From: Paenibacillus sp. HGH0039
Lineage (GTDB): Bacteria > Bacillota > Bacilli > Paenibacillales > NBRC-103111
Reading direction: 5' to 3'
Length of the DNA: 64,000 nt
NCBI RefSeq assembly: GCF_000411255.1
Contig: NZ_KE150413.1
Coordinates: forward strand, 161,131-225,130
Notes under the pieces: generated by a model
The model's input: the letters and a program-made list of their open reading frames with translations, nothing else
The model's database searches: none
Told to the model about the DNA's origin: nothing
Shown here: one piece after another, positions 1-8,784 of the stretch
Layout: each line of letters begins with the position of its first letter
Position numbering within the stretch: the stretch's first letter is position 1
Program-made: the position numbers and the translations under genes

Positions 1-44
1 AAGAGCAAGAGCAAGAGCAAGAGCAAGAGCAAGAGCAAGAGCAA
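1..44. repeat. AAGAGC hexanucleotide tandem repeat
   Basis: The window opens in at least seven perfect copies of the hexamer AAGAGC, so the array extends beyond the left edge. On the plus strand it reads as alternating Lys-Ser, Arg-Ala or Glu-Gln in the three frames. The Glu-Gln frame ends at a stop near position 98. It could be the repetitive tail of a gene cut by the window edge or an intergenic microsatellite; the window does not allow a choice. Confidence 0.7.
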
Positions 45-78
45 ACCCTTTGCCGGGGAGGTTTACCCGCCGGAACAA

Positions 79-119
79 GAAGGCATCGCAGCAAGTAACT
101 GCGGTGCCTTCTTGTATTT
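79..119 (+). terminator. Rho-independent terminator
   Basis: Two 15-base arms (AAGAAGGCATCGCAG and CTGCGGTGCCTTCTT, one G-T mismatch) enclose a 7-base loop and are followed by GTATTTT. It would end a plus-strand transcript entering from the left and lies just beyond the 3' end of the minus-strand AraC gene. Confidence 0.7.
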
Positions 120-147
120 TAACGCGAAGAAGACCCTAAACGGCACC

Positions 148-1002
148 TTACTCCTTCGGATAGGTGTTCAGCACCTGTTTGCGGTATTCGTCCGCCGTCA
201 GGCCGGTAAACTTTTTAAACGTCTGACTGAAGTGCGACAAATGCTTGAAGCCGACCTCATAGGCGGTCTCGGTGATGCTTTTTTCGGGTTCCAGGGTGAA
301 AAGAACTTTCGCCTGGTTGATACGGCGCCGGTACAAATAATGAAACAAGGTGATACCGGTCTTTTCCTTAAATATTTTGACGAGGTAGTGCTTGTTCAAG
401 TGGACGGCGGCGGCGATGTCATCCAGGCACAAATCCTCGGTGTAATGCGCCTCCACAAAAGAAATGAGCTGCTGCACATGCTGCTGTCTGGGTCCGGCGG
501 GCTCGTGGCTCCGGTTACGGGGTTTGTCGGCGATTTCATACACTTGAAGCAGGATCCGCATAAAAGAAGCGAGGAACCGGTCGCGACATAAAGAATCGCT
601 TTCTCCGGACAGGGAGCACAATTCTTCCAGCATGGGTTCCAAAATCGCCCGTTCGCCAGGCTCCAGAGAAATCAGCCGGTTATCCGTTCTTTTAAACGGG
701 TTCAGCACCGGAGTGTGAAAGGGCGCGCGGAACAGCCCCTCGGCATAGGCCGGATCGAAGTGCACAATGGTGCGGCAGTACTCGAAAGCCGGATTGATTT
801 TGGGATAATGCAAAGTCATACCGTTCATCAGAAGAAGATCGCCCGGGGAAAGATTGTAAATCCGGTCCCCGACCAGGTAGCTGCATTGCCCGCTGTGAAA
901 ATAATAAAGCTCATAATAAAGATGGGAATGGAAGCCGGCGGGAATGCGGGATGTGTTATACAGGGCTTCTATCGGCCTCGTAAAGGTTTCCATCAGGCTC
1001 AT
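148..1002 (-). CDS. AraC family transcriptional regulator, cupin sensor
   Basis: A 284-residue regulator. Residues about 20-110 form an AraC-type cupin ligand-binding domain (FHSHLYYELYYFHSG, then SPGDLLLMNG). The C-terminal 100 residues hold the double helix-turn-helix (IAAAVHLNKHYLVKIFKE, later ETAYEVGFKHLSHFSQTF). The ATG at 1002 follows GGAGGACAGCCTT, which fixes the start. It diverges from the uronate genes starting at 1309, so it probably controls them in response to a sugar or uronate; the ligand is not visible. It shares its domain layout and several motifs, such as MNGMTLH.PK, with the regulator at 6451-7323, so the two are paralogues. Confidence 0.9.
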   Translation of the reverse strand: MSLMETFTRPIEALYNTSRIPAGFHSHLYYELYYFHSGQCSYLVGDRIYNLSPGDLLLMNGMTLHYPKINPAFEYCRTIVHFDPAYAEGLFRAPFHTPVLNPFKRTDNRLISLEPGERAILEPMLEELCSLSGESDSLCRDRFLASFMRILLQVYEIADKPRNRSHEPAGPRQQHVQQLISFVEAHYTEDLCLDDIAAAVHLNKHYLVKIFKEKTGITLFHYLYRRRINQAKVLFTLEPEKSITETAYEVGFKHLSHFSQTFKKFTGLTADEYRKQVLNTYPKE

Positions 1003-1138
1003 AAGGCTGTCCTCCGGGTTTGCGGGTATCTGTTCAGTCAGTTAATTAATCAACCTAATCTTATACAGAGTTTAGCATGCCCTCTCCGAAAATCACACCA
1101 ACCAGATATAAATAAGTAAAGGCAGGTGCATAACGAGA

Positions 1139-1152
1139 AGAAAGCGTTCTAC
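1139..1152. promoter_or_regulatory. Possible cre (CcpA) site in the 1003-1308 intergenic region
   Basis: AGAAAGCGTTCTAC resembles the CcpA operator TGWAANCGNTNWCA around its CG centre but misses several outer positions. It lies between the divergent AraC gene and the SDR gene, where catabolite repression of uronate use would be expected. The rest of this gap holds no gene that I can see, only AT-rich promoter-like sequence. Confidence 0.3.
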
Positions 1153-1308
1153 AGCATCTCATGGTACGGTAGAAGCAGATCAATAAAGCGAATCCGTTTG
1201 TCTCACTAAAAGGCCCGGCTTATGCGTGGGAGAAGATAGTTAATGTCCTTATTATATGTAATCGGACAATCCGTCATAGCCGGAGCACCCCAAAGGAGTC
1301 ACACTCAT

Positions 1309-2076
1309 ATGAACTTATTCGATTTAACGGGCAAAACGGCTGTCGTCATCGGCGGCAACAGCACGCTGGGCGGGGAGATGGCGGCCGGACTGGCGGGACA
1401 CGGAGCGCAGGTGGCCGTTGTGGGCCGCAATCCGGATACCTCCGCTGCGGTCCGCGACCGCATAGAGCAAGGGGGCGGCGAGGCCCGCTGCTTCCAGGCG
1501 GACGCGACGTCCTCGGCGGATTTGCGGCGTGTCCTGGATGAAGTGCTGGACTGGACGGGCAGAGTGGATATCCTGCTCAACTGTCCGGGCAAAAACAGCG
1601 CGACTCCTTTTTTCCAGATCACGGAAGAGGAATGGGACAGCATCATGAACGTCAATCTGAAAAGCGTCATGCTGGCCTGCCAGGTCTTCGGCAAATATAT
1701 GGTGGAAAGCGGTCGCGGCGGCAGCATCATCAACATTTCGAGCGTATCGGCCGATCCGCCGTTGTCGAAGGTGTTCACCTATTCCGCCTCAAAGGCCGGT
1801 GTGAACAACGTGACCCAATATTTGGCAAGGGAGTTCGCTCCGGCCGGAGTGCGCGTGAATGCGATCGTACCGGGATTTTTCCCGGCGGAACAGAACCGCA
1901 AAATTCTTTCGGAGGAGCGGATTTCCTCCATTATGAACCATACGCCGATGAACCGGTTCGGTGAAGCGCGCGAGCTTCAAGGCGCCGCCGTGTACTTGGC
2001 CTCATCCGCGGCCTCGGGGTTCGTAACCGGCTCTATCCTGCGGGTCGACGGGGGATTCGGGGCCATGACGATTTAG
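1309..2076 (+). CDS. SDR family oxidoreductase, D-mannonate oxidoreductase-like
   Basis: A 255-residue classical short-chain dehydrogenase. The N-terminal cofactor loop reads VVIGGNSTLGGEMA in place of the usual TGxxxGIG. The catalytic Ser lies in INISSVSA and the Tyr/Lys pair in YSASKAG, with RVNAIVPG and VTGSILRVDGGF near the end. The ATG at 1309 follows CAAAGGAGTCACACTCAT; a longer frame from 1243 lacks a ribosome site. The next gene, 64 bases downstream, is a UxaC-like isomerase, which suggests reduction of fructuronate to mannonate as the step after isomerisation. That substrate is inferred from the neighbour, not from active-site residues. Confidence 0.8.
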   Translation: MNLFDLTGKTAVVIGGNSTLGGEMAAGLAGHGAQVAVVGRNPDTSAAVRDRIEQGGGEARCFQADATSSADLRRVLDEVLDWTGRVDILLNCPGKNSATPFFQITEEEWDSIMNVNLKSVMLACQVFGKYMVESGRGGSIINISSVSADPPLSKVFTYSASKAGVNNVTQYLAREFAPAGVRVNAIVPGFFPAEQNRKILSEERISSIMNHTPMNRFGEARELQGAAVYLASSAASGFVTGSILRVDGGFGAMTI

Positions 2077-2140
2077 AACATAGCGCTTCTTGTCGGGACT
2101 TTTTTTTGCGAAATCTACCCCTATCAAAGGATGTGGAACC

Positions 2141-3406
2141 ATGAAGGCACAAACGATCCAAAACGCGGCGGAGCTGAGAAGAATCGTCGGGAGGCTGGCC
2201 GCCTCCACCTCGGTCACCGATATGCATACCCATATGTATTCTGCGGATTTTGAAGACTCTCTGCTCTGGGGAATCGATGAATTGCTGACTTATCACTATC
2301 TCATTTCGGAGTCCTTCCGTTGGTCGGAAGATTCATACGAGGCTTTCTGGACGATGTCGAAAAGGGAACAGGCGGATACCATCTGGAAAAAGCTGTTCGT
2401 CGATCATTCTCCGGTGAGCGAGGCCGCAAGCGGACTGATCACGATTTTGAACCGGCTCGGACTGGATGTTTCCAGCCGTAACCTGGAAGAATACCGCCGC
2501 AACCTGGCAGGTCGGGATTTGCGCGGACAGCTCGACACGGTCATGAAGCTCGCCAAGGTGGAGCACATCGTCATGACGAACGACCCGTTCGATGCGGCCG
2601 AGCGAACGGTGTGGCTGGACCGCGGAGGCAATACGGATCCGCGTTTCTCCGCGGCTCTGCGTGTAGATGCGCTGCTGAACAACTGGCCGCAGGCAGTGGG
2701 CGAGCTGAAGCAGCTCGGATACCGCGTGGAGGAGGCATGGACGGAGGAGACGCGCGGGGAAGTCCGCCGCTTCCTGTCGGAATGGATCCGGCGGATGGAT
2801 GCGCTATATCTGGCGGTCTCCATGCCGGGGGATTTCGTGTATCCGTCGGACGATCACCGCAGCCGGATGATTGACGAAGCGATGATCCCGGTGTGCCGTG
2901 AGTACGGCATTCCTTTTGCGCTCATGATCGGAGTGCGGCGCTCGGTCAATCCGGGCCTCCGTCTGGCGGGCGACATGAGCATGCACTCGGACGTGACCGC
3001 GGTGGAAGCCCTCTGCCGGCGCTATCCGGACCAGAAATTCCTGGTCACGATGCTGGCCCGCGAAAATCAGCATGAGCTTGCGGTGCTTGCGCGCAAATTC
3101 CGCAATCTGATGATTTTCGGCTGCTGGTGGTTCCTTCACGTGGAATCCATCGTGGAGGAGATGACCCGCTTCCGGGTGGAGCTTCTCGGAACCTCCGTCA
3201 TCCCGCAGCACTCGGACTGCCGCGTTCTCGAGCAGCTTATTTACAAGTGGGAACACTCCCGCTCCATCATCGGCCGGGTGCTTGCGGACAAGTACGAAAA
3301 GCTGCACGGCAGCGGCTGGTACGTGACGGAGGAAGAGATACAGCGCGACTTCGATGACCTGTATCATCGCAATTTCTGGCGGTTTTTGGGCAGAGAGGCG
3401 AGGTAG
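2141..3406 (+). CDS. Glucuronate (uronate) isomerase family protein
   Basis: A 421-residue amidohydrolase-fold protein resembling UxaC, which interconverts glucuronate and fructuronate. The N-terminal metal motif reads TDMHTHMYS and is followed by LLWGIDELLTYHYL, typical of this family. FGCWWFLHVES and later GTSVIPQHSD fit the C-terminal half. It is somewhat shorter than usual UxaC proteins (about 460-470 residues), so it may be a divergent subgroup. The ATG at 2141 follows CAAAGGATGTGGAACC. It is probably co-transcribed with the SDR gene and ends before a strong hairpin terminator. Confidence 0.8.
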   Translation: MKAQTIQNAAELRRIVGRLAASTSVTDMHTHMYSADFEDSLLWGIDELLTYHYLISESFRWSEDSYEAFWTMSKREQADTIWKKLFVDHSPVSEAASGLITILNRLGLDVSSRNLEEYRRNLAGRDLRGQLDTVMKLAKVEHIVMTNDPFDAAERTVWLDRGGNTDPRFSAALRVDALLNNWPQAVGELKQLGYRVEEAWTEETRGEVRRFLSEWIRRMDALYLAVSMPGDFVYPSDDHRSRMIDEAMIPVCREYGIPFALMIGVRRSVNPGLRLAGDMSMHSDVTAVEALCRRYPDQKFLVTMLARENQHELAVLARKFRNLMIFGCWWFLHVESIVEEMTRFRVELLGTSVIPQHSDCRVLEQLIYKWEHSRSIIGRVLADKYEKLHGSGWYVTEEEIQRDFDDLYHRNFWRFLGREAR

Positions 3407-3448
3407 GAGGAGAGAGGTGACGCGCGGGTTTGGCGCTGGAAAATGAAG

Positions 3449-3497
3449 AAAAGGCGGTCTTCCTTGTTAGTTAGCTAACAAAGGGGACGCCTTTTTT
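3449..3497. terminator. Bidirectional Rho-independent terminator
   Basis: A long imperfect stem (AAAAGGCG...CTTGTTAG with CTAACAAAG...CGCCTTTT) ends in TTTTTT. It separates the convergent isomerase and lipoprotein genes and could stop both transcripts. Confidence 0.75.
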
Positions 3498-3504
3498 AAA
3501 AATT

Positions 3505-3894
3505 TTAGGATTCGAACAAATTCTTAAGCAGATTATGAAGCTGTTCGGAAGGAAGTATATATACGTTTCCGATGTGGCTATCCGTAAAGCCGAACTTCAG
3601 TTGATCGCCTTCATATAAATTGGCTGAATATCTAAAACCTGTTCTCGCTTCCTGATTTGGATCGGGGGTTATCTCTATAATGCGGGCTTCATTGATCCAT
3701 TTTCGGAGAATTTCTTTCTCCTTAAATGTTTTCAGTTCGCCGGTGGCGCCGTTGCGGATATCGATCCGATCGATTTTGCCCCAATCGGTTTGGTAAAAAT
3801 CTGCTAATGGTTTTGGAGCCGGTTCGGCTTCCGGGCGGCTTTCGCATCCTGCCGCGGATAAAATCAGCACGATTAATAAGAAAATTCTCTTCAC
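3505..3894 (-). CDS. Putative lipoprotein
   Basis: A 129-residue protein with an N-terminal membrane segment and lipobox (LILSAAGC), so it is probably anchored to the outer face of the membrane through Cys. The mature part shows no domain I recognise; it contains IDRIDIRNGATGELKTF and a predicted alpha/beta pattern. The GTG at 3894 follows GGGAGGACGCCC. A longer frame from 3981 exists but places extra residues before the signal peptide without a ribosome site. It is a single gene between two terminators. Confidence 0.65.
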   Translation of the reverse strand: MKRIFLLIVLILSAAGCESRPEAEPAPKPLADFYQTDWGKIDRIDIRNGATGELKTFKEKEILRKWINEARIIEITPDPNQEARTGFRYSANLYEGDQLKFGFTDSHIGNVYILPSEQLHNLLKNLFES

Positions 3895-4088
3895 GGGCGT
3901 CCTCCCAAGTAAGATTTTGAATGGCACTGAATTGTACGGGGATGACATCACACGAGGAACCGAAGTATCTCTATTGTACATGGATAATAATGGAATTTAA
4001 ATAGTGTGGATAAATAGAGTGGGGGGGCGGTCTGCAAGAAAAAGAGTCGCATGTTTTCCCACTCCCCTCGCCCCCCCCGAAACAGAAA

Positions 4089-4119
4089 AACCAGCCGAAA
4101 AAAAACGGCTGGTTTTTCA
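4089..4119. terminator. Rho-independent terminator
   Basis: AACCAGCCG and CGGCTGGTT are perfect arms around an A8 loop, with T runs outside both arms. It lies 20-odd bases beyond the stop of the minus-strand epimerase gene and can work in both directions. Confidence 0.75.
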
Positions 4120-4136
4120 TTGCTCGAACGGCGTCT

Positions 4137-4997
4137 CTATGCCTCGGAAGGCTGCATCAGCCCGTTCATAAAAGCGCTGAACTTCTTCAGCATCTCCGGG
4201 CCCGGCAGCTCGCCGCTGAAATCTTCGACGCCCAGCCAGCCCGTGTAGCCGACCGCCCGGAGGTCCGCGACGACCTGCCGCCAGTCGGCCATTCCCCGGT
4301 TCATGGGGCGGGCGGAAGAAACCCAGCGGGTCATGCCGTTCTCATCGGCACCCGGCGCCCAGCCCCCGTTCTTGACGTGCACGTGAGCGAGATAAGGGCC
4401 GAGAATTTCCATCCCCATCCGGTAATTCTCGAAGCCTTCGTAGACCATGTTGCCGGGGTCGTACAGCACGCCGATATGCTCGGGCTGCAGCCCTTCCACG
4501 AGGCGGTAGGCGGCGGAGGCGCTCGGCGCAATCGTGACGTGGTGCGTCTCGACAAGCCCTTTCACGCCGTACTGCCGACACAAGGCTTCCGCCTCGCGCA
4601 GATAGGCTCGCTGCAGTTCGAACAGCTCGCGGAAGTTACGCGTCCGGTCATAGCGGTGCACGCCGAGCCGGATGAAGGAAGCGCCGAGCCGCCGGGCGGC
4701 GTCAAGCACGCGCTCCGTGCCTTCCAGATCGCCGGCGCCCAGGTAAGGCGTCACGCTGAGGGAACGCAGCCCGTAACGCGCGGCGGCGTCTCGAAAGCGG
4801 CTCAGCTCGGCATCGTCCCACTCCGGCGGGATGGAGCAGAGATTGTTGCGCCAAAAGGACGGCGTTTCACCGGCCATCTCGGGCGGAATCTCTTTGTATC
4901 GCCATTCGATACCGGAGATTCCGGCTTCTTTGGCAGCGGCGGCAAGCTGCTCCGGGGACAGCTCGGGTGTAGCGACGGTAAACACGGACAGTTTCAT
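4137..4997 (-). CDS. Sugar phosphate isomerase/epimerase (AP endonuclease 2-like TIM barrel)
   Basis: A 286-residue TIM-barrel protein of the xylose-isomerase-like/AP_endonuc_2 family. Visible metal-site segments are GIEWRYKE near residue 30, LVETHHVTI near 150, VLYDPGNMVYEG near 180, LAHVHVKNGG near 210 and LGVEDFSG near 265, which carry the Glu, His and Asp ligands usual for the family. The ATG at 4997 follows GGAGGTGTCCTACCGA; a GTG 12 bases upstream would overlap that site. It sits downstream of a Gfo/Idh dehydrogenase on the same strand, and such pairs commonly handle oxidised sugars or inositols. The exact substrate cannot be read from the sequence. Confidence 0.85.
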   Translation of the reverse strand: MKLSVFTVATPELSPEQLAAAAKEAGISGIEWRYKEIPPEMAGETPSFWRNNLCSIPPEWDDAELSRFRDAAARYGLRSLSVTPYLGAGDLEGTERVLDAARRLGASFIRLGVHRYDRTRNFRELFELQRAYLREAEALCRQYGVKGLVETHHVTIAPSASAAYRLVEGLQPEHIGVLYDPGNMVYEGFENYRMGMEILGPYLAHVHVKNGGWAPGADENGMTRWVSSARPMNRGMADWRQVVADLRAVGYTGWLGVEDFSGELPGPEMLKKFSAFMNGLMQPSEA

Positions 4998-5074
4998 TCG
5001 GTAGGACACCTCCGGTCGGATAGGTTGGTTATGTGTAAATCGCCATACCGCGTTCAGCTAACAGCGCTCGACGA

Positions 5075-5240
5075 GGTATCTCATGACTGTGGTCGGGAGT
5101 TTATAGGGCTGAGGGTTACCTAGTCCAGTCAAACTCTGAATGCCCAAAACATTAACCCGGGAATCAGACAGCGAGTGCTAAATCCATTGTCAGGCAGCCC
5201 AGATCATCAGTTAAGGTCCCCAAGTGTTTGAAGTGGGAAA
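5075..5240 (+). pseudogene. Degenerate 23S rRNA fragment (domain II)
   Basis: The plus strand closely follows the part of bacterial 23S rRNA that reads TTACC, AGTCCAGTCAAACTC, GAATGCC, GGGAGTCAGAC, GCGAGTGCTAA, CAGCCCAGATCATCAG, TAAGGTCCCCAAGTG and AAGTGGGAAA. Matches begin clearly at about 5115 and weakly from about 5075. Several substitutions and a deletion of about ten bases in the GTAGTCAAGAGGGAAACAGCCC segment show that it is not functional. No other rRNA gene sequence is near. It overlaps the 3' end of the dehydrogenase gene on the opposite strand. Confidence 0.8.
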
Positions 5241-6311
5241 TTCGGCCCTGACCGCGTCTCGCTGGGCAAACAGGCAGAGCTCGGCCGCTTTGAAAATATG
5301 CTCCTGGGTCATCGCATGCTCCGTGCGGTTCAGGCAGTCAAGAATCAGCTCCCCGAAGAACGGATAGCCGACTTTCCCGCTCAGCTCAAGCCGGCGCTCG
5401 CCCTCGCCGTTCACGAGGTACAGGTTGTCGCCCTGCGCGCTGCGGGCGATATCGACGTATTTCCTCAGCTCGATGTAGCCGTCCGTGCCGAGGAGGACGG
5501 TGCGGCCGTCACCCCAGGTGGACAGGCCGTCCGGCGTCAACCAATCGACGCGGAAATACTGGGTCGCCCCGTTGTCTCCGAGCAGGGTCGCGTCGCCGAA
5601 ATCCTCCAGCTCCGGATACTGCCGGTTGTTGTAGTTGGCGACCTTGCTGTGCAGCACCTGTGCATCCCGGCAGCCGGCAAAGAACAGAAACTGTTCGATC
5701 TGGTGGCTGCCGATATCGCACAGGATGCCGCCGTACTTGGCCCGCTCGAAGAACCAGCCGGGCCGCGAAGCGGCGTTAAGCCGGTGCGGGCCGAGGCCGA
5801 GCACCTGCACGACGCGCCCGATCGCTCCGTCGCGAATGAGCTGCCCCGCGAAGACGGCGCTCTCGACATGCAGCCGCTCGCTGAAATAGACCGCGTATTT
5901 GCGGCCGGTCTCGGCTGCCGTTTTTTTGGCCGATTGAAGCTGGTCCAGCGCGGTAAACGGCGTTTTGTCGGTGAAGTAGTCCTTGCCGCTGCGCATGACT
6001 TTCTCGCCGAGGGGCCCGCGGTCGCACGGAATGGCGGCGGCAGCTACGAGCTTTACTTCTTCGTCCTGCAAAATCTCTTCCAGCGACGTGGCGGGGCGTA
6101 CGCCGGGATAGGCCGCGAGGAAAGCTTTTACTTTTACCGGGTCGGGGTCGTAGACCCATTTCAGCTCGCCCCCGGCTTCACGCAGTCCGTTGCACATGCC
6201 GTAAATATGGCCGTGCTCCAATCCCGCAGCGGCGAAAATAAAGTCGCCCCGCGTGACGACCGGCGCCGGTTTTCCTTCGGGAGCGTAGTTCATGCCGTCT
6301 TTTTTGTGCAA
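5211..6311 (-). CDS. Gfo/Idh/MocA family oxidoreductase
   Basis: A 366-residue NAD(P)-dependent dehydrogenase. The N-terminal Rossmann region contains FAAAGLEHGHIYGM and VAAAAIPCDRGPLG. The family EKP motif is replaced by DKTPF (GKDYFTDKTPF). The C-terminal alpha/beta domain carries CDIGSHQIEQFLFF, equivalent to the family GxHxxD-type motif, with His retained. The start is a TTG at 6311 after AAAGGAAGGGTTTCT; an internal ATG at 6293 is less well placed. The last ten codons and stop lie in the 23S-like fragment, so the C-terminus may have been remodelled. It precedes the epimerase gene on the same strand. Confidence 0.85.
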   Translation of the reverse strand: MHKKDGMNYAPEGKPAPVVTRGDFIFAAAGLEHGHIYGMCNGLREAGGELKWVYDPDPVKVKAFLAAYPGVRPATSLEEILQDEEVKLVAAAAIPCDRGPLGEKVMRSGKDYFTDKTPFTALDQLQSAKKTAAETGRKYAVYFSERLHVESAVFAGQLIRDGAIGRVVQVLGLGPHRLNAASRPGWFFERAKYGGILCDIGSHQIEQFLFFAGCRDAQVLHSKVANYNNRQYPELEDFGDATLLGDNGATQYFRVDWLTPDGLSTWGDGRTVLLGTDGYIELRKYVDIARSAQGDNLYLVNGEGERRLELSGKVGYPFFGELILDCLNRTEHAMTQEHIFKAAELCLFAQRDAVRAEFPTSNTWGP

Positions 6312-6450
6312 AAGAAACCCTTCCTTTCATGGCTATGGCCTGTGCTGGCGCAGACCAAGTCCGGTTCGCGGTTTATTTGCCGAACCGGTTGGTGTGAATC
6401 CCCCGACTGTGTGAACCCTTCTCAAATGAGGCCAATCCGGAGGCCGACCG

Positions 6451-7323
6451 TTAAGAAGAAAGCTGCTCGCGGACGGTTTTCTTGTATTTTTCCGGCGTCA
6501 GTCCGACCTGCTGCTTAAACAAGCGGCTGAAATGGGCGAGATGCTTGAAGCCGACCTGCAGGCACACATCGGTAACGGAGTGGCCGGGATTGTGCAGGAA
6601 CAACGTTTTGGCCTCGTTGATTCTGCGGCGGTATACGAACTGAAAAATAGTCAGTCCCGTGATTTCCTTAAATATTTTAGATAAATAAAATTTACTGAAG
6701 TTTAGGTGCTCCTGAAGATGCTCCAAGTGCAGATCGTCCGCAAAGTGCTCTTCAAGAAAGCTGACGATACGCTGGACGTGTTTTTCTTTCTCGGAAGAGA
6801 ATTCACGCCCCGCACGCAGCGTCCGCTGACACTGCTCGTGAATAAAATACAGCAGGTCCAGGAATGAGAGGTGGAGGCGGTTGTAGGCGGTCAAACCGTC
6901 CTTCTTGCAGTGGACGCTCATTTCGTGCAGGATGCGCTCCGCTTCCTCCTTTTCGGGGCCGCGAAGAGTGAGGCGGCAGTTTTTTAATTCCTGAAAAGGT
7001 TGGAGAACATTGACCGCATGAGGCAGCTCAAGATACGGCTTAAGCCCCGCCGGCTCAAAATGCACGGTCGTCCGGATATAAGGGACGGCGGTGTCGACCT
7101 TGGGGCAGTGGAGCGTCATGCCGTTCATGAGGATGAGATCCCCGGGCTGAAGCATATAGATGTTGCCGCCGATCAGATAATTGCAGCTTCCGCCGTGGAA
7201 ATAATAAATTTCATAATACGCATGGGAGTGAAAAACGGAATCGACCTTCCCCTCGTTGCGGTAGCTCAGGCCGAGCATATCTTCGCGGTCGTGCAGGTTC
7301 ATGAACATGCGGGAGAGCACCAC
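6451..7323 (-). CDS. AraC family transcriptional regulator, cupin sensor
   Basis: A 290-residue paralogue of the regulator at 148-1002. The cupin domain reads FHSHAYYEIYYFHGGSC and QPGDLILMNGMTLH. The C-terminal double helix-turn-helix includes HLNFSKFYLSKIFKE and DVCLQVGFKHLAHFSRLF. The start is uncertain: GTG at 7323 and ATGs at 7308 and 7302 are all in frame and none has a clear ribosome site. It probably regulates the dehydrogenase genes on either side. It reads away from a palindromic cre-like sequence at 7380. Confidence 0.88.
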   Translation of the reverse strand: MVLSRMFMNLHDREDMLGLSYRNEGKVDSVFHSHAYYEIYYFHGGSCNYLIGGNIYMLQPGDLILMNGMTLHCPKVDTAVPYIRTTVHFEPAGLKPYLELPHAVNVLQPFQELKNCRLTLRGPEKEEAERILHEMSVHCKKDGLTAYNRLHLSFLDLLYFIHEQCQRTLRAGREFSSEKEKHVQRIVSFLEEHFADDLHLEHLQEHLNFSKFYLSKIFKEITGLTIFQFVYRRRINEAKTLFLHNPGHSVTDVCLQVGFKHLAHFSRLFKQQVGLTPEKYKKTVREQLSS

Positions 7324-7379
7324 GCTTTATCGGGATGTAAGGGCCGCCCGGAAGCGGCCTTTCTGTCTTCAGTGTAGCA

Positions 7380-7393
7380 TGGAAGCGCTTCCT
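7380..7393. promoter_or_regulatory. Palindromic cre-like site in the 7324-7623 intergenic region
   Basis: TGGAAGCGCTTCCT is a perfect 12-base palindrome in its core and fits the CG-centred CcpA operator at most positions. It lies about 60 bases upstream of the AraC gene start. A GGCCGC/GCGGCC hairpin occurs between the two, at 7343-7362. I see nothing else in this 300-base gap. Confidence 0.45.
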
Positions 7394-7623
7394 GTTTCTA
7401 TTCGCAGACAATGTGTGTCCAGAGCTTCGTACGTTTGCGGCACATGGTGTGACTATGGAGCGCCGTCCTTTGTGACGGCGGTCAATCACAGGGCACGAGA
7501 CAAGTGTCCGCAGCCGCACCGCACCGCGCATCACGGCAGTTCGCTATGAATCCCACAGACGGAGGCGGGCTCCTTGTGCCGGTACTTCATAGATGAACTC
7601 TGCTCTTCATCGTCCTCTTCCTG

Positions 7624-8784
7624 TCAGTAAGAACCTGTCGTATCGAGCGTCTTCTCCTCCGCATTTTTCACGGCTCCGGAAGCCTGTATTTTCTGCTGGA
7701 GCAGCCCGTAGAACCGGTCTTCGTCCAACGGCAGCTCCGCCCATTCGTCCGTCCACGCGGACAGCAGCATGGCGTTCGAGAGCGTGAGCCCCTTCAGGCC
7801 CTCTTCGCCCGGAGCGATCAGGGGAGTGCCGTGAAGAATGCCGTTCACCCAATCCTGGGTGATGAGGTGGTGCTGCCCGCGTTCGCCTCCGACGGGAATG
7901 TCGATTTTCCACACCTCCGGCTCCCCGAAGCCGCCCTTATAGGTACGGTTGAATTCCGTCTCCGACTGCCGCAGCCGGTAGAAGGTCAGCTTGTCGTTTT
8001 CGATGACCATTCTTCCCAGGTCACCCACCACTTCAAGCCGGTTCGTACCCGGCGTTTCGCAGGCGGACGTGATAAATACGCCCGTCGTTCCGTTCTCGTA
8101 CTCCGCGTAGGCGGTCACTTCGTTCTCGACCTCGATGTCCCGGTGCTTGCCGAAAGCGCAGAAGGCGCGCAGCCGCTTGGGCATCATGCCAGTCACCCAC
8201 TGCCACAGGTCGAGCTGATGAGGCGACTGGTTGATAAGCACCCCGCCGCCTTCTCCGGCCCATGTGGCGCGCCATCCGCCGGAATCATAGTAGCTCTGGG
8301 ACCGGTACCAGAGGGTGATGATCCAATTGATCCGGCGGATTTCACCGAGCTCGCCCTGCCTGATCAGCTCCCGGAGCTTCTTGTAAAGCGGCTGCGTGCG
8401 CTGGTTGTACATGATGCCGAACACTTTGCCGGACGCCGCGGCCGCTTCGTTCATTTCGCGGACCTGCTTCGTGTAGACGCCGGCCGGCTTCTCCGTCAGC
8501 ACGTGCAGACCGTGCCGGAAAGCCGCGACGGCTTCCGCCGGGTGGCCGTAATGCGGCGTGCAGACGATCACGCCGTCGATTGTGCCGGAAGCGTACATTT
8601 CTTCGATCCCGGTGAAGCGCGCCACGGCGTTCCCGAATTCCCGGGCCGCCCATTCCAGCCGCTCGGTACGCGGGTCGCACACGGCGGCCAACACCCCGCC
8701 TTTTACTTTGTTCTCAATCAAATATTTCGCGTGCGCCGAACCCATGTTACCTAATCCGATGATTCCGATACGGACAACTTCCAT
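7624..8784 (-). CDS. Gfo/Idh/MocA family oxidoreductase
   Basis: A 386-residue dehydrogenase. The Rossmann motif is IGIIGLGNMGSAHAKY at the N-terminus, followed by GVIVCTPHYGH, the active-site motif LTEKPAGVY, and GGVLINQSPHQLDLWQW with the conserved Asp/His pair. The ATG at 8784 lies 12 bases after GGGGAGG; another in-frame ATG immediately at that site is too close. It diverges from the sugar ABC transporter at 9025, whose cargo it may oxidise after import. The substrate is not determinable here. Confidence 0.88.
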   Translation of the reverse strand: MEVVRIGIIGLGNMGSAHAKYLIENKVKGGVLAAVCDPRTERLEWAAREFGNAVARFTGIEEMYASGTIDGVIVCTPHYGHPAEAVAAFRHGLHVLTEKPAGVYTKQVREMNEAAAASGKVFGIMYNQRTQPLYKKLRELIRQGELGEIRRINWIITLWYRSQSYYDSGGWRATWAGEGGGVLINQSPHQLDLWQWVTGMMPKRLRAFCAFGKHRDIEVENEVTAYAEYENGTTGVFITSACETPGTNRLEVVGDLGRMVIENDKLTFYRLRQSETEFNRTYKGGFGEPEVWKIDIPVGGERGQHHLITQDWVNGILHGTPLIAPGEEGLKGLTLSNAMLLSAWTDEWAELPLDEDRFYGLLQQKIQASGAVKNAEEKTLDTTGSY

